NCBI GenBank assembly: GCA_023846275.1
Contig: JAIUJO010000083.1
Span: 1,389,774 to 1,453,773, forward strand
DNA from: Vanilla planifolia
Lineage: Eukaryota; Streptophyta; Magnoliopsida; Asparagales; Orchidaceae
DNA length: 64,000 bases
Direction: 5' to 3'
The translations under genes and the position numbers were made by a program. Shown piece after piece: positions 1 through 13,229 of the stretch (the first letter of the stretch is position 1; every line of letters begins with the position of its first letter). The notes below the pieces were generated by a model. The model made no database searches. It saw nothing but the letters and a program-made list of their open reading frames with translations, and was not told the DNA's origin.

Positions 1-435
1 TGAAGAAGCTCTACTTAGAAGGTGGTACTTATCTAAGCTCTATTCTCATGGGTTATGCCTCATAGTCTCTAAAGCAAGAGTTTATAGATAATATACGGTA
101 AAATTTGAAATAAATTAAGAATATATTGTTGAATTTTTGCACGAAGCAGCACTGATAGATATTTTCCAAGCCAAATAGAGCTGAGTCATAAAATTTGGAT
201 AGAAATTTGAAAACATGAAAGTTAATAGTTGATATTATTACTACTATCCATGAAAATAGATTTGGAAATAGAATTCTAAATTATGTGTTATTGTTAATTA
301 GATGCAAGAAGCTGACTATTGCTTGTTAAAAATATGATAATATAACTAAAGAACTTTAGAAGATACTAAGAGAATATTATACACTATTTACTAAACAACT
401 TTAAGGAAGTGATTAATTAGCAAGTCATGGAGTTA
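1..435. other. AT-rich DNA before the gypsy remnant
   Basis: No gene is seen. This stretch probably holds the decayed part of the gypsy element upstream of its reverse transcriptase, because recognisable RT codons begin just after it. I could not align it to gag or protease, so the assignment rests on position only. Confidence 0.3.
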
Positions 436-2130
436 TTGAAGTATCGAGTACTCAAGCCTACTAATTCACCATCTGGCTTTCTAGTTGAAATAGTGCAAAA
501 TAGGATGGATGTTGGTGCATGTTTGTGGATTGTCAAGCTCTTAACCATATGTCTTTGTACGAATAGGTATCCAAGATGAAGAATTAATGATCTATTAGAC
601 AAACTAAAGTTTGCATGAGCATTGACAAACTTAGAAGTCTAAGCAAGTGTCATCAATTATATATCACAGATAGAGAAACTTTGAAAAAAAACTTTTAAAA
701 CCCTACAAAGATTGTATGAGTGGCTAGTAATGGTGTTTGGTTGTGTAATGCCTAAGAAAAAGTCATGTGGCTAACGAATGGCCTTCGTTTCCATTAGAAG
801 ATTTTATGCTAGTCTACTTTGATGGGATTGTTATTTATAGTAATACTCATGAGGGACATAAAGAATTTCTAGAAGGTGTTCGATATATTACAATCCCAAC
901 ATTTATAGATGAATACGAAGAAGTGCGAGTAAGCAAGAGAAATCATTTTTACATTTGAGATATTAAGTTGGAAAGGATGAAATAAACATTGATAATGAGA
1001 AGGCTGATGCAATTGAGACATGGTCTAAACGAAATAATGTTACCATTGTTAGTGGTTTTCATAGAGCTTATTAATACCTAAGAAAATTCCTCAAAAGATT
1101 CTTTGAAATAATAACACCTTTTCATGCACTAACATGCTTACATCTAAAATTTGAGTTGATAGAATTAAATTAATTGCCATTTCAATAATTAAAAGTTGTA
1201 ACTTTTGAAGTACCAGTTTTAGCTCTACCAATCTGCAACATTTATTTTAAATGAAAGTAGATTAATTATGGTAAGTTATTGATGTAGTTTTTTTGTAATA
1301 AGGCGAACCACTAGCATACTATGCTTAATTACTACTAGGAGAATAAAGAAAACCAAATCAATGATAAATAGTTGATTTGTTTACTTCAATCTATAAAACA
1401 TTAAGTGCTACACATCCTTAGAAAATAATTCTTAGTACATTCAGATCATTAGCCACACTAGTAGTTGCAAACTCAACCAAAGCTACAACATGCATGACAA
1501 TTTAAGTGGTTGTCATACCTACAATAATTCAGCCCGATTATTAAATATAAGGCAACTGAACAAACTTGTAAATATGCTTTCTCAACCTCCTTCAATCTTA
1601 CAATTTTTAACAACTACTAGGCCAATATAACCTTTAGAAATTAAGGAGCAATTTATAAACTAAAAAGATGACCCCAACTTTTGCAAATTTTGTCAAGTGA
1701 CAAAAAGAGGAAAATAAAAATGTTGTACATCATGATGGCGATAAAAAATGATGAATAAGTTTAGCTCACATCACTAAGGTCTTGAACACATTCGAGTTTC
1801 AAAGACCACCCTTAATTTTCAAAGGTATGCTTATTGACTCCACTTGAATTTGGACATTAAGAAATTTATTGATAGGTGAACACCTTTGTTGAATGAAAAC
1901 AATCAGGTCATATATAAGAACTATATATATTCCTGCCAACACAAATAAGTTCTTAGAATAATAATTCAATGGATTTTATCAATGGTCCAGCAATGAGTTC
2001 AGGAGGAAATAATTATCTATTAGTTTTGGTAGATAGAGTTTTCGAGATGGTTAGAGCAATGTCATAAAAATAAGGGATTAAAGTGAACAAGCAATTATTT
2101 TTCTTACAAAAAGGATGTGTACTATTGATG
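436..2130 (+). mobile_element. Decayed Ty3/gypsy pol (RT, RNase H, integrase)
   Basis: The + strand carries gypsy pol pieces in the usual order, broken by many stops and frameshifts. The RT fingers appear near 563-655 as an NRYP motif followed by RINDLLDKLK. YEWLV lies near 715. The RT active-site stretch VYFDGIVIYS begins at 812, with YFDG in place of the family's YFDD. After RT comes a PVLALP motif (1,210-1,230), which precedes RNase H in this family, and a HSDH motif (about 1,438-1,449). Integrase follows: a decayed LYxPLPxP-like stretch, SMDFINGP from 1,966 with the first catalytic Asp, and LVLVDR near 2,017-2,037. The order RT-RNase H-integrase separates gypsy from copia. No LTRs, gag or chromodomain were found, so the clade is unassigned. 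The remnant cannot be functional. Confidence 0.85.
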
Positions 2131-2769
2131 GTTAGAGTAATGTCATATTGTGGTTTGATTAAGCCATTGTTTTAGCTTTTCAACAAAGAAAATAAGTTAG
2201 AAATGAATAATTATATGTAATCAAGAAAAAAAATGTTCATTTACATGTGGCGGTCTTCAGCCAAATCTTAAAAAATTCATCCTTTTTTATACAATTGTCT
2301 TATACAAAAATAAGAAAATAAAAAAATAGTTCTATCTCTAAATCAATCAATATTGAAATGAGAAAAATCAATTAATTTTTAAAAATTATTATACATTTGT
2401 TTTATGCATAACTCAAAAAATAAAAAACAACAATTCTATCTTTATGCAACTATTTTAATTTTATCTCCATAGATGTATCAAAGTTTATTTTATGCCATGT
2501 TTCAACCTCACCTGCCTGAACATTTTTCATCCATAATTGTCAAAATAAATCAAACCCTACTATCACGATGCAATGACCAAAAGTTAGCCAATTGTTTAGA
2601 AAATGAATAAACCCTAATTCAACACAATCATTATGAAAAAGATAGAAAGAAATTGTAAAAGATGGATTTGGGGATATACTAGTTTTGCAAAACAAATTGA
2701 ACCACTATAATGCATTAATCAACTGCATAAGAAAACATCATCTTCATTCAATGGAAAAGTCAATTCGAG
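2131..2769. other. AT-rich spacer
   Basis: It lies between the integrase remnant and the GAA tract. It may include the decayed 3' end of the gypsy element, but no LTR border or polypurine tract could be recognised. No gene is seen. Confidence 0.3.
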
Positions 2770-4240
2770 TTACAAGTCAAATGAGAGAAAGAAGAAAGAA
2801 AGAACGAAAGAAAGAAAACAATAAGAAGAACAAGACAAAGGAATGGAGAAGAAGATGATGAAGAAGAATAAAAAGAAGAAGAAGAAGAAGAAGAACAAGA
2901 AGAAGAAGAAGAAGAAGGAGAACAAAGAAGGTAAGAAAGAGGAAGAAGTAGAAGATGAAGAAGAAAAGAAGAAGAACTAAAGAAAAAGAAGAAAAGAAGA
3001 AGAAGAAGAAGAAGAAGAAGAAGAAGAAGAAGAAGATGGAGAAGATGAAGAAAGAAAGAAAGAAAAAAGGAGAGAATGAAAGAAAGAAAGAAGAAAAAGA
3101 GGAGAAGAAGAAAAAGTAAAAGAAGAAGAAGAAGAAGAAGTTGAAAAGTTAGAAAGAAAGAAATTATCAAAGAAGTAGTGGAAAGGAAGGAAGAAAGGAT
3201 GAACGAAAGAATGGAAGATAGAAAGAAGAAGAAAAAGAAGATAAATAAGGCAAAGAAGAAGAAGAAGAAGATGATGATGATGATGATGACGATGATCAAG
3301 ATGAAGAGAAAGAACAATAAAAAGAAAGAAATAAAAATTGAGCAAAAGAAGAAGAAAAAGGAAATGTAGAAAAAACGAAAGAAGAACGAATTGAAGGAGA
3401 TGGAGATGTAGAAGATAAAAAGGGAAAAAAGAAAGGAAGAAAAAAGAAAAAAAAGGCATAGAAGAAGAAAAAGAAGAAGAAGAAATAGGAGAAGGAAATG
3501 GAAAGAATGAAACAAAGAAAGAAAGAAATAGACAAGAAGAAGTAGTAGAAATAGAAGAAGAAGATGATGATGAAGAAGAAGGAAAGATCATGAAAAAGAA
3601 GAAGAAAGAGAAGATGAAGAAATAAGAAAGAAAGAATGAGTGATGGAAGGAAATAAATAAAGAAAGAAAGAAGAAAAGGAAGCAGGAGAGGAAGAAGGAG
3701 AAGGAGAAAGAAGAAGAAGAAGAAGATATTGAAGAAAGTGAAGTGCAAGTAATAGAAGAAGAACTGGAAGAAGGATAGGAAAGAAAAATGAAAGAAAGCA
3801 AGAAAAAGAAGAAGAAGAAGAAGAGGAAGAAGAAGAAACATAGAAAGAAAGAGAAAGAATTAAGAAGAGGAAGAAGAAAGAGAAGAAGAAGAAAGAGAGA
3901 ATGAAAGGAAGGAAGAAAGAAAGAAAGAAAGAGAGAAGAAGAAGAAAAAGAAGAATGAAAGGAAAAATTAAACAACAAATGAAAGAAGAAGAAGAAGAAG
4001 CAGAAGTAGAAGAAGAAGAAGAAGAGGAAGAAGAGAAAGAAGAAGAAGAAGAAGAAGAAGAAGAAGAAGAAGAAGAAGAAGAAGAAGAAAAAGAAGGAGA
4101 AGAGGAAGAAAAAGAAAAATAGAAGAAGAAGAAGAGGGAAAGAAGAAGAAGAAGAAGAAGAAAGAAAGAAAAAAAGAAAGAATGAATGAATGAAAGAGAA
4201 AAGGAGATGTGGAGTAAGAATAAGACTAAGAAAAAGATGA
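2770..4240. repeat. Purine-only GAA/AAG simple-sequence tract (about 1.45 kb)
   Basis: The + strand is almost entirely A and G, built from GAA, GAAA and GGA-type words. The longest clean (GAA)n runs are near 2,995-3,035 and 4,038-4,089 (about 17 triplets). A short (GAT)n run sits near 3,270-3,290. The open frames on both strands here translate to poly-Glu/Lys/Arg or poly-Ser/Phe/Leu and are artefacts of composition, not genes. Tracts of this kind can form intramolecular triplexes and expand by slippage. That is known of GAA repeats in general and was not observed here. Confidence 0.95.
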
Positions 4241-6050
4241 ATATTTTGCTCATCCTGCACATACATGTCATGGAACACCATACTTTTATATATTTTGTAG
4301 ACCTATATTAACTATTGAGAGTGAAAATATTGTACATAATGGAAATATTCTAACTAAAAGTTTGATTTTAGCTAAAAATGACCAATATGTAGAATCAAAA
4401 CAAGTGATTGCGAATTTTTATGTATGAATGTACTTTTCATTTAAAGAGGGCTAAAAAACTTATTTTAAGTAATTAGGAGAAATGAATCGGCTATGTGAAG
4501 TATAACATGTGATACTATATCGATATACTAATGTTCATTTATTATTAAAAAAGCTGTTTTAGAAGAAAGAGATATCTTTGCTTCCATACTTAACAATAAT
4601 CAAGAAAGACATGCATTTTTAGATACTTTAGGCAAAAAAATATAAAGAAACTCTTGATTATTCAAAATTTGATCAAATCTTATCCAATGGTCAAAATAAT
4701 TCCATGAATTCTTGTATTTATCGTGATAGTTTCAACAATTCTTTTGGGAAAAGGAAAAGAAATAGAGAGACAATCTCATTATTAGATGATAGTTGATAGT
4801 TTTATGATCATTTCGTGGAATGTTGGATAGTTTGTTATATTATTCATCATTAATCATGGTCCTTTGCTTGATGATAATAAACTCTACGAATTATTAATAA
4901 AATTGTTTGAGTGAATTTTTAGATTTTAAATAATTGACGCTTGTATTTTTTGGAGAATTTAACAAAGAAAAAATTAGATAAAATGTCATGAAGATTATCT
5001 CGATTAAAGTTATAAAGAGAAAAATAATATATTTTACATTTAATTTTAGATATTTCAATTTTTCTTAATTAGAATGTTAAAATTGATTAAAATCATTCAC
5101 ATAAGGTACAAATATTTAATTTTATTTAAATTAATTATTTTAGAAAATTAATAAGATTCTAAACTCTATATCTTATGTTGATTGTCCAAATATTTTTTTG
5201 TTCTTAATCATATATTTAAAAATCTTTTTTTTCAATAACTTACTACAAAAGATATATTTTGCTTATAATACTTAATTAATAAAAAATGATTATTTAATTA
5301 AAATAGCAAATAAGAAAAATGTATTTCTAATAAGAACCAAAAGTCTCAGGTTAGAGGAAAGTACAAAATTTTATTTAACTACACTTTTCATGCCAAGGAA
5401 ATAACCCCCAAAATTTTTGAACTATTTTGGATTGATTGATAACTAAATAATTTAAACATAACTCATTTTTAGAGGAAAGCAAGGGTGTAGGTATCCCCAA
5501 ACAATATACAAAATTCATAATGGAGGATAACTCACATAAAGACATAATTGTTTATCACTCATTTAATGTTGCTTTAAAATTTGTACCAGTTTAACATGAA
5601 TCGGTCAAAATTTGTAAATTGATCACTACAATTACTTGGTCAAATTATCCTAATGACATCTGCCATTTTAGAACACTTATTTTAATCCACCATTTAATCA
5701 CACAATTTTGTGGTCTCCAAATCAATGTTTTTATTTGAGCATGCGAAGTAAATTTGGATGTCAAATACAAATTAAAATCAAATGCTCCAAATTAAATCCT
5801 AATTTTTGAAAAGTGTTTATCTAACCATATTCATCCAATAAAGAAGTTTTTAAGATCCAATGTTCTAGGATCCAATTGCTCTTTTAGCAATTCATTCAAG
5901 ACATTGAGTTTTTTATAATTTATTAATTAATATTATATGATGGACTTTTTACTTAAATTAGAAATGACTAATCTGTTAGTTTACCAAGTGTTTTTTGTCA
6001 TTAAAAATGTCTATAAATATGGGTATTATTGAACACAATTGAATGATAAA
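4241..6050. other. AT-rich DNA, nothing recognised
   Basis: There is no open frame of useful length, no protein motif and no clear repeat. It separates the GAA tract from the first block of 400-bp repeats. A few phrases resemble the repeat but are too weak to call. Confidence 0.4.
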
Positions 6051-8755
6051 TCTATAATGAAGTAGAAGATAAATAAATTGAGATGATGTAATGCAACTAA
6101 CAAAAATGGTGCAAAGGATTACACTAGAGGTGAATTAATATTTTGGAGTTGTGTGATGAAATAGAAGATGTTAGTGAAAACAAGAAAAAATGAGTAAGAA
6201 TGTTGCATTCCAAGATACTAAGAGAATTACGTGCTACATCTTTGATTGCTACATAAAATACAAATCGTAATGTGTCATAAAGTTTATTAAAAAACCTAGA
6301 AAGTAAAATTTTAAAAAATATGAATGTGGTTATTTACTTAGAAATTAACAAAGTGAGTATAATGGTATTTTTCTTATAGTGATTGGATCTCATTTGAAAT
6401 TATCAAAAAGTGTCAAGTTAAATAAGCATAAATAAAAATAATTATTACTTTAATATTAAAATGTATTAACACTGAAATTAAGTAAATGAAAACAATATAA
6501 TATCACCAAGTTATAATGAGGGAACGGACATTTGAGTGAAAAATTAGAGTTTCATCACAATATAACCATATAAAAAAAATAAAAAAATGAGATAAATTTT
6601 ATTCAAAATTGGAATTAAAAGGCTATAAGGAGATCGAGTGTAACGCCTACTATCCTCAAATAAAGTATGAAGAAAATGCCTCATAAAACATGTGAAAACT
6701 ATGAAAATAAATTTTTGAAATATAAAAAATAAACATTTAATTAGGTAGTGCTCTTTAAGATGAGTCCATAGACATCTTTTTCTCTTGATTAGACCACATT
6801 TTGAATAACGTTGAATTTCGATTTTGCAAAAGCTTCAATAATAAAAAATTATTATTTTAATAAAAATTAAATATAGATTAAAATTCTCAGGTCAATTGAG
6901 GGAAGATTTAGAATTTAATTGTAATATAAGGAATTAAAAATGATAAATATGATGATAATTGATAACATTTATGGGAAGTTGCATTCAAACATATTAATGA
7001 GATGATGTACAACTTACATGATTATAAAATATGTTATGATTGACATGTCTTTGTAAAGAGTGTAAAAATCGAAGAAAAGAAAACATTTAAAAATATAACA
7101 AAATTAATTTTTAATTGGATAGATCTCATCGAAACAAGCTTGGTGAAGTTTGGTTTATCCTAATCAAGCCATATTTGGAATTATTAAGAATTACAAAATT
7201 AAATAAGGCAATATAACAATTACTTTTCATTTTCATATTCATTAAACAAATATTAAAGTTGAAATGATATGAATTGAAACAACACAATGTGAAAAATTTA
7301 AGGTAACGTAATATTGAAAGGCAAGGGATTTAAAGTCAAAAATTAATACAAACAAATCAATGAATTGTTTTTTTAAAAGATGAGATATATTGAGATAAAA
7401 AGTTGCATTCTAAGGAAGTAAGGAGATTGATTACAATAGACTCAATCATCAAATACAATACAAAATGATATTATGCAAAAATGTAACCAAAACATAAAAA
7501 ATTAAATATTTAAAAATATAAAAATGAATGTTTGATTGGATATAGCTTGTGAAGATGAGTCTAAAGATTTGTACTCTCTCATATAAAGCATGTTTTGATT
7601 TTTTTAACTGACAAAGAAAATAAGCATAAATAAAAAAAATTAGGTATTTAATATTAAGTAAATATATATTAAAGCTAAAATAAGATAAACAAAAATGATG
7701 TAGTATAACAAAATTGAAGTGGTGTAAATGTCACATTATAGAAGATTTAGATTTATATTAAATATCTCGTAAAGCATCCCAAAACTTGGTAAATAAAGTA
7801 CTTCAAGAAGTGAAAAAGGAATTTTCAATTTTTTAGATCTTGTTGAAGTGAATCCAACGGTGTTTGTTTTTGTTTCGATCAAATCTTGTTTGAAATTATT
7901 CCATATTACTGCTGTAAATATGCATAGATAATGATAGAATATTATATCAATATTAAGTAAATATATACTACAACTAAAATTAGATAAATTAAAGTATTAT
8001 AATGTAATAAAATCATAGTGATATAAAAGACATAGGAGATGAGATTTATAATTAAAAAACAACATAAAGAAATTATAAAAACATTAAAGAAATAGAAAAC
8101 TTATTGAAGAAGGTCACATTACAAGATATTTAAGAGGCTGGGTGTGACATCCTTGATCATAAAATCTATTTTAATTAAAATATCTCATAAAAAGATCTAA
8201 AGTATTAGAAAATAAAACATTTAAAAAAAATTAAAAAATAAAATTTTTAATTGGATATATCTCATCATGATAAGTCTAATGACATTTGTTTCGTCCTTAT
8301 TATACCTTATTTTGAATTACTGTTAAATAACAAACCTAGCAATATTAAATAATAAAAAAATTATTTAAATATTAAGTAAAATTAACTAAATATAAAATGG
8401 GATAAACTTATGTAAAGGTAAAAAAAACAAATCAAAGTAATGGGATAGTTATTATGAGTATATTTAGATTTATATATTATCATAACTAAATCAACAACAT
8501 GATCCTAAATTATTAAAGATGATACAAATAAAAAAGTCTAAAAAATATTTTACTCAATGGATCTCATGGAGATGAGACTATTGATGTTCCTTTTATCTCG
8601 ATAGAACATTTTTTTGGAATTACTCCAACCTACAAATTTAAATAAGGATAAATAATAATAAATTCTTATTTTAATTTTAAGAAAATATGTATGAATATTG
8701 AAATGAGATAAACTGAACTAGTGTAATGTAACATTTTAAACTTCAAGTCAATAGG
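6051..8755 (+). repeat. 400-bp repeat family, block 1 (forward)
   Basis: Some seven irregular units share the marker phrases of the large array further right. These are a GAGATAAATTGAAG-like island, a later island on a GGAGATTTAGAGTTAC theme, a TTGCATTCCAAGATACTAA-like island, and a GATAGAGCTCATCGAGATG-like island followed by CCTCATTTGGAATTAC. Occurrences of the first island near 6,090, 6,490, 7,270, 7,690, 7,985, 8,400 and 8,706 give spacings of about 300-420 bp, with one unit blurred. Orientation matches the block at 27,395-38,510. Units are strongly diverged. The open frames in it are chance. Confidence 0.7.
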
Positions 8756-9244
8756 ATAGCTAGCAAGGTGATGCTACGCTTGAGAGATTCTAATGCAGCA
8801 TGATGCAGGTTCTAGGGTCGACCTTAGTTTCATTGGTCCATGTCAATTGGCACATGTTGATGGTTGGGTCAGATAAGGTGGTACAACAGTATTGGTAATA
8901 ATGAGCAACCAAAGAACGAAATAGTCATAAAGAGTAATTTAAGTCAATCTAATCAAATTTTTCATTAGCAAAAATTTGAACTATTAGAACAATTGCAAAA
9001 ATTGAATTTTATTTTTAAAATACTTGAAGAACTTCGAGCTAACTTGCAAATAAGTTAAAATAAAGTAGAACTAGATGAATTGAATGCAAAATAAATGAAG
9101 TACGATAAAAACTAAAATATGATAATAAACATTGGTCAAACATATCCAACCCAACAAAGGTAGTGATAAGGAAACTTAAAAGGAATTAAATACAATACGA
9201 GCTTGGCTCTAAGTTAAAATAATGTTTGTACACCTCTAAGTAGA
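8756..9244. other. Short GC-richer island then AT-rich DNA
   Basis: From about 8,756 to 8,900 the base composition is more balanced than on either side, and the 400-bp repeat stops abruptly. It could be the edge of another decayed insertion. No protein motif was recognised in any frame. Confidence 0.35.
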
Positions 9245-11450
9245 ACATTCACATGATCTATGTGATGTCGCAACTATACTCACTCTTGGATTTTCTCGAT
9301 ATCACCTTCATATATTTCTTTTTGCTATCTTACCTCTCTACACTTTCCCTTCATTCTATCTTTGATGCCTTTCCTCTTCATCTCTTCATTAATCTATTTC
9401 TTATTCTCTCCCCTTCTTCCTTTCTTTATCTTCTCTCACAATAATCTTCTTTTTCATTCTTCCTTTCTCTTTATTCCATCTTTGACTTTCATCTCTATTT
9501 ATCTATTTCACTTTATCTTTCCTATTTTGAAAATCTCGTTATCTTGCTAACACTATCTTTCTTTCTGTTCCATGCCACTTTTATGCTATTTCTCTCCTAT
9601 CCTTTTTTTATTCATTTCTTGCACCTAAATCTCCCTAATCAAGTATATATCTCCCTCATTACTTTTTATTTATCATTTTTGTTTTCTTACTTCTAGTTAG
9701 CAAATCTCTCCCTCTAATTGATTGTCCATCTTCTTTCTATTTTCTATCTTTTTCTATGGTCCTTGCTCTCTCTTTCTCACTATATTTAATTCCTTTTCTC
9801 TTCATATCACTTTATCCCTCTCACTCTTGTGTTTTGTCACTGTGCACCTTGATCAATACATGTGTCTTCCTATTGCATTTTTATCAGTATTTATTTTTTT
9901 TCTTTCTCTCTCTTTTTTATCTTTCTATTTTCCACTCTCTCTTTCTAAGTCTTGCACCTCACCCTTCTCTTCCTCTCACTACTTATGTATATATTTCTCT
10001 TTTAATCACTTTTTTCTATAGAACTTTGAAGGTATCCATGAATCTATTTACGTTTATTTGATTGTCTTCACTCTTTATTTGTTTAATTATATCTTTTTTG
10101 CTTCTATGTTTGACTATCATATTGACCACTTTTTTACCAATCTATCAACTTGACCACATTGAATTTTCTTTTCTCATTTTATTGCTCTACATCTTTGGCA
10201 CACTTTTATTATATCTCTAATCTTTTCCCAATCCATCGTTGTCCCTATTGTGTATCAATTTTCCCTTCCAACTTCTCTGTACATCTTGTTATCTTTTCTA
10301 TTTTAAATCTCTCCCATTCTCCACATCTTTCTCTCTCCTAGTCTGCTTTTCTCTTTATTTCTTTTAGTTCCCTATTCTATTCTACCTCTACTATTCTATG
10401 TGCTATCTATTCTCTGTAACTTTTACTTCTATTTATTTCTCCTTTTCTTGTCTTTCTTGCATAATTGTAAGTCACTCTCAGCTATCTCTTCTCTCGCTAG
10501 CTTTCTCTCCCATCCACTTTCTCTTCTTTTTTGTCTCCTATAGTAATCGTCAATCACACTTCTTTTATCATTCTATATGTCATCCATTTCTATCTCTTAG
10601 CACACATTTTTTTTATTTCAATCACTTACACTCTTTATTTTTCTTAATCTTTCAATATTTTTGTTGTTTATCTATAATCTCTTTCACACATTATATCTCT
10701 TTATGTCCCTAGCTTAATCTTCTTCATCTCACTCCATGCTCTTCTCTGTCTTATCTTCTCTCCATATCTCTTCCCTCCTTTTTGTTTCACTATGTTACAA
10801 AATATTTTCCCAACATCACTTATTGCACTTCTTGATTACACTATCAATTAACACTTTTCCTTCTCTTTCATTTTTTCTTTCTTGCTCTATCTTGGTTCTT
10901 TTTCTTTTTTGTTGTTTGTCCCATCCCTCATAACTTTCTACAGCTCTCTATTTGCACTCGTCCACCTGTCATAAATCTATCACTCTTTTTTTTATCTCCT
11001 ACTTTTGATTTAGGAGTTTTGTCTCCATTGCTCTCCTTCTCGTTATCATTCATTCTATTTACCTAATTCTCTTCTTACTATTCTCTATATCTTCCTTGTT
11101 TCACATCCCTTACATGCTCCTTCACTATTTTTTCTCTTAATTCTTTTATCCTCTCCCTTCAATTTTTTATTTTATAATTATTTTAATCTTTCTCTCCCCC
11201 TTACTATTTTTATCCTTCATTGCTTCTTTTAATTCTTTAATTCCTTCTCTTGTCCCTCTTTCCTTATCCCCTCTTTCTCTTTCCCCTTATCTTCCATTAT
11301 TCTCATATTCTTCCAGTTTTTATCTGGCTGTTTCCTTCTTTCTCTACCAATTAGCCATCTTTATTCTTATTTCTCTCACCTCTTCTGCTTACCAATCTCT
11401 CCCATTTATTCTGTTATTCCTTTATCTGTTATTAATTCGTTATAGCTACG
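9245..11450. repeat. Pyrimidine-rich (CT/TTC) degenerate tract, 2.2 kb
   Basis: The + strand is dominated by C and T in words such as TCTTT, CTCTC and TTCCTT, without a fixed period. All small + strand frames here translate to Ser/Leu/Phe/Ile-rich strings that mimic membrane segments. They are compositional artefacts. The bias is opposite in strand to the purine tract at 2,770-4,240 and far more degenerate. Confidence 0.8.
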
Positions 11451-13229
11451 GCACCCATCTATGGCACATAATCTCTATAATTCACTCATTATTTATATAG
11501 TTCATTTAACTATGTTATTGTTTAAATTTTTAAAATACTAATTCAAAATTAGAAAAATTTCAATATAAATACTAGGAATATCAATTACAAATTATTATAT
11601 TTCCAATATTAAAGACTTTGTCAAAATCTTGTTATTTTTGTAAGTAGTATTTAGTATGTAATTCTTATTTTTTATAACAATAATCATTTCATTATGAAAT
11701 TAGTATGACTAATTATTAAAGTTATCCTTACCATAAATATTGAGGATAGAATGAAATAAACAAAAAAAATTAGTAAAGATAAAATAATTAAAATAATAAC
11801 AATAATAACAATAAGTTTTGTTACATTAGAATTAGTAATTATAACAACTAGTAACAAAAATACATTTATAATTATATCTAGTAATTGTGACAAAATAATC
11901 AATATATTATAAAAATTGTACAATATTCACAATATTATTCATTTATTGTTGGTAATAGTAATGAGATCACATATTGAATATTTTTTCTAATAATAATAAC
12001 CATAAATATAATTTACTTAAAATAAAGTAGGACATAAACAAATAATGGTTAAAAATTTTCACAATAATTGTAATTAATTTGACAACTAAAAAATTTCTAG
12101 GCCGTTCAAATAATAAATTGTAATTTAATCTACAAAGAAAAAATGACTATTTTTTATAGATAATATATAATAAGTTTTGTAATGTAATTTATTAATTAAT
12201 AATATCAATTTATTTTTCTCCTTTTTTAATTTATTTTTTTTACAATTCCATGTTCGAGAAGTTTTTTTATTTCTTGTCATTTAGTAATTCTTTTCCCATG
12301 TTTTCACCTTTTTTTTACAAGTGTTTCATAAATTATTCTCTTTTTCAACCAAAGTTCTGCTTTAATTTTATTAATCACAATATTTCCTAAGGATTAGTAT
12401 TACTTTTTAAGAATATATTTTCCTTAGTTTTAAAAGTTATTATTAAAAATTATTAGATCAAAAAAGTGATTTAAAAATTCTTTTTACATTTGAATCTAAT
12501 TTCATGTTAACATTACCTTTACGTCCCATAATCTTATTATATATTATTTAAAAAACTTAGTGATACAAAAAGAACTACATAATATTTAAAAATAACCTAT
12601 TAGAGGAAATTTAAATAGCATTAATGGTTATTAATAAATTACAATAGTTGACTAATAATTTTTTTCAACATTATCATGATAATGGTTAAAAACCTGAAAA
12701 TAATAAATATTCAAATAAAACAATACTTATAATTTTAATGAATTAATCATCACATAATTATTTTGAATATTTATATTAATAAATAATCAATGTAATAAGA
12801 ACACTAACATAAATATTTATTTGTAAATGTAATTCGAAAGTTTTCTTAATAACTCATTATTATAATTATAAGAATTAATTACCATAATCATCATGGAAAG
12901 AATAATAATCATTACACTCATAACTATTATTTAGTTTTATTCTAATAAACAATTTTTATTATAATAAAAGAAATAACAGTTATAATAATATTTGTACTTT
13001 TAATTATAGGAACACAAATTCCTAATAATTTTCATCAATAATTTTAGTGAGAATCATTAATTACAATAGTGTTAATTAATAATAAAAATAATTTAAGCAA
13101 TCTATTATGTAATAATTAAAATAATTAATATTATTTAATCTAATTATAAAAAAATAATTATTATTAGCAGTTATTTAAAAATTAATTTTAGGAATAATTG
13201 TAGTCCTTAATTTTTTAAATCTCTAGCTC
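11451..13229. other. Extremely AT-rich spacer between the two CT tracts
   Basis: Mostly A and T with many AATAATAAT- and TTATTA-type words. The strand asymmetry of the flanking tracts is gone. A 79-codon frame on the - strand (11,684-11,923) is Ile/Val-rich and looks like chance. No gene is seen. Confidence 0.5.

Noticed and set aside
2760..4281. Long open frames on both strands, up to 434 codons (Phe/Ser/Leu-rich or Glu/Lys-rich)
   Set aside because: They are translations of the GAA/AAG tract in several frames at once. They have no domain, and their composition fully explains their length.
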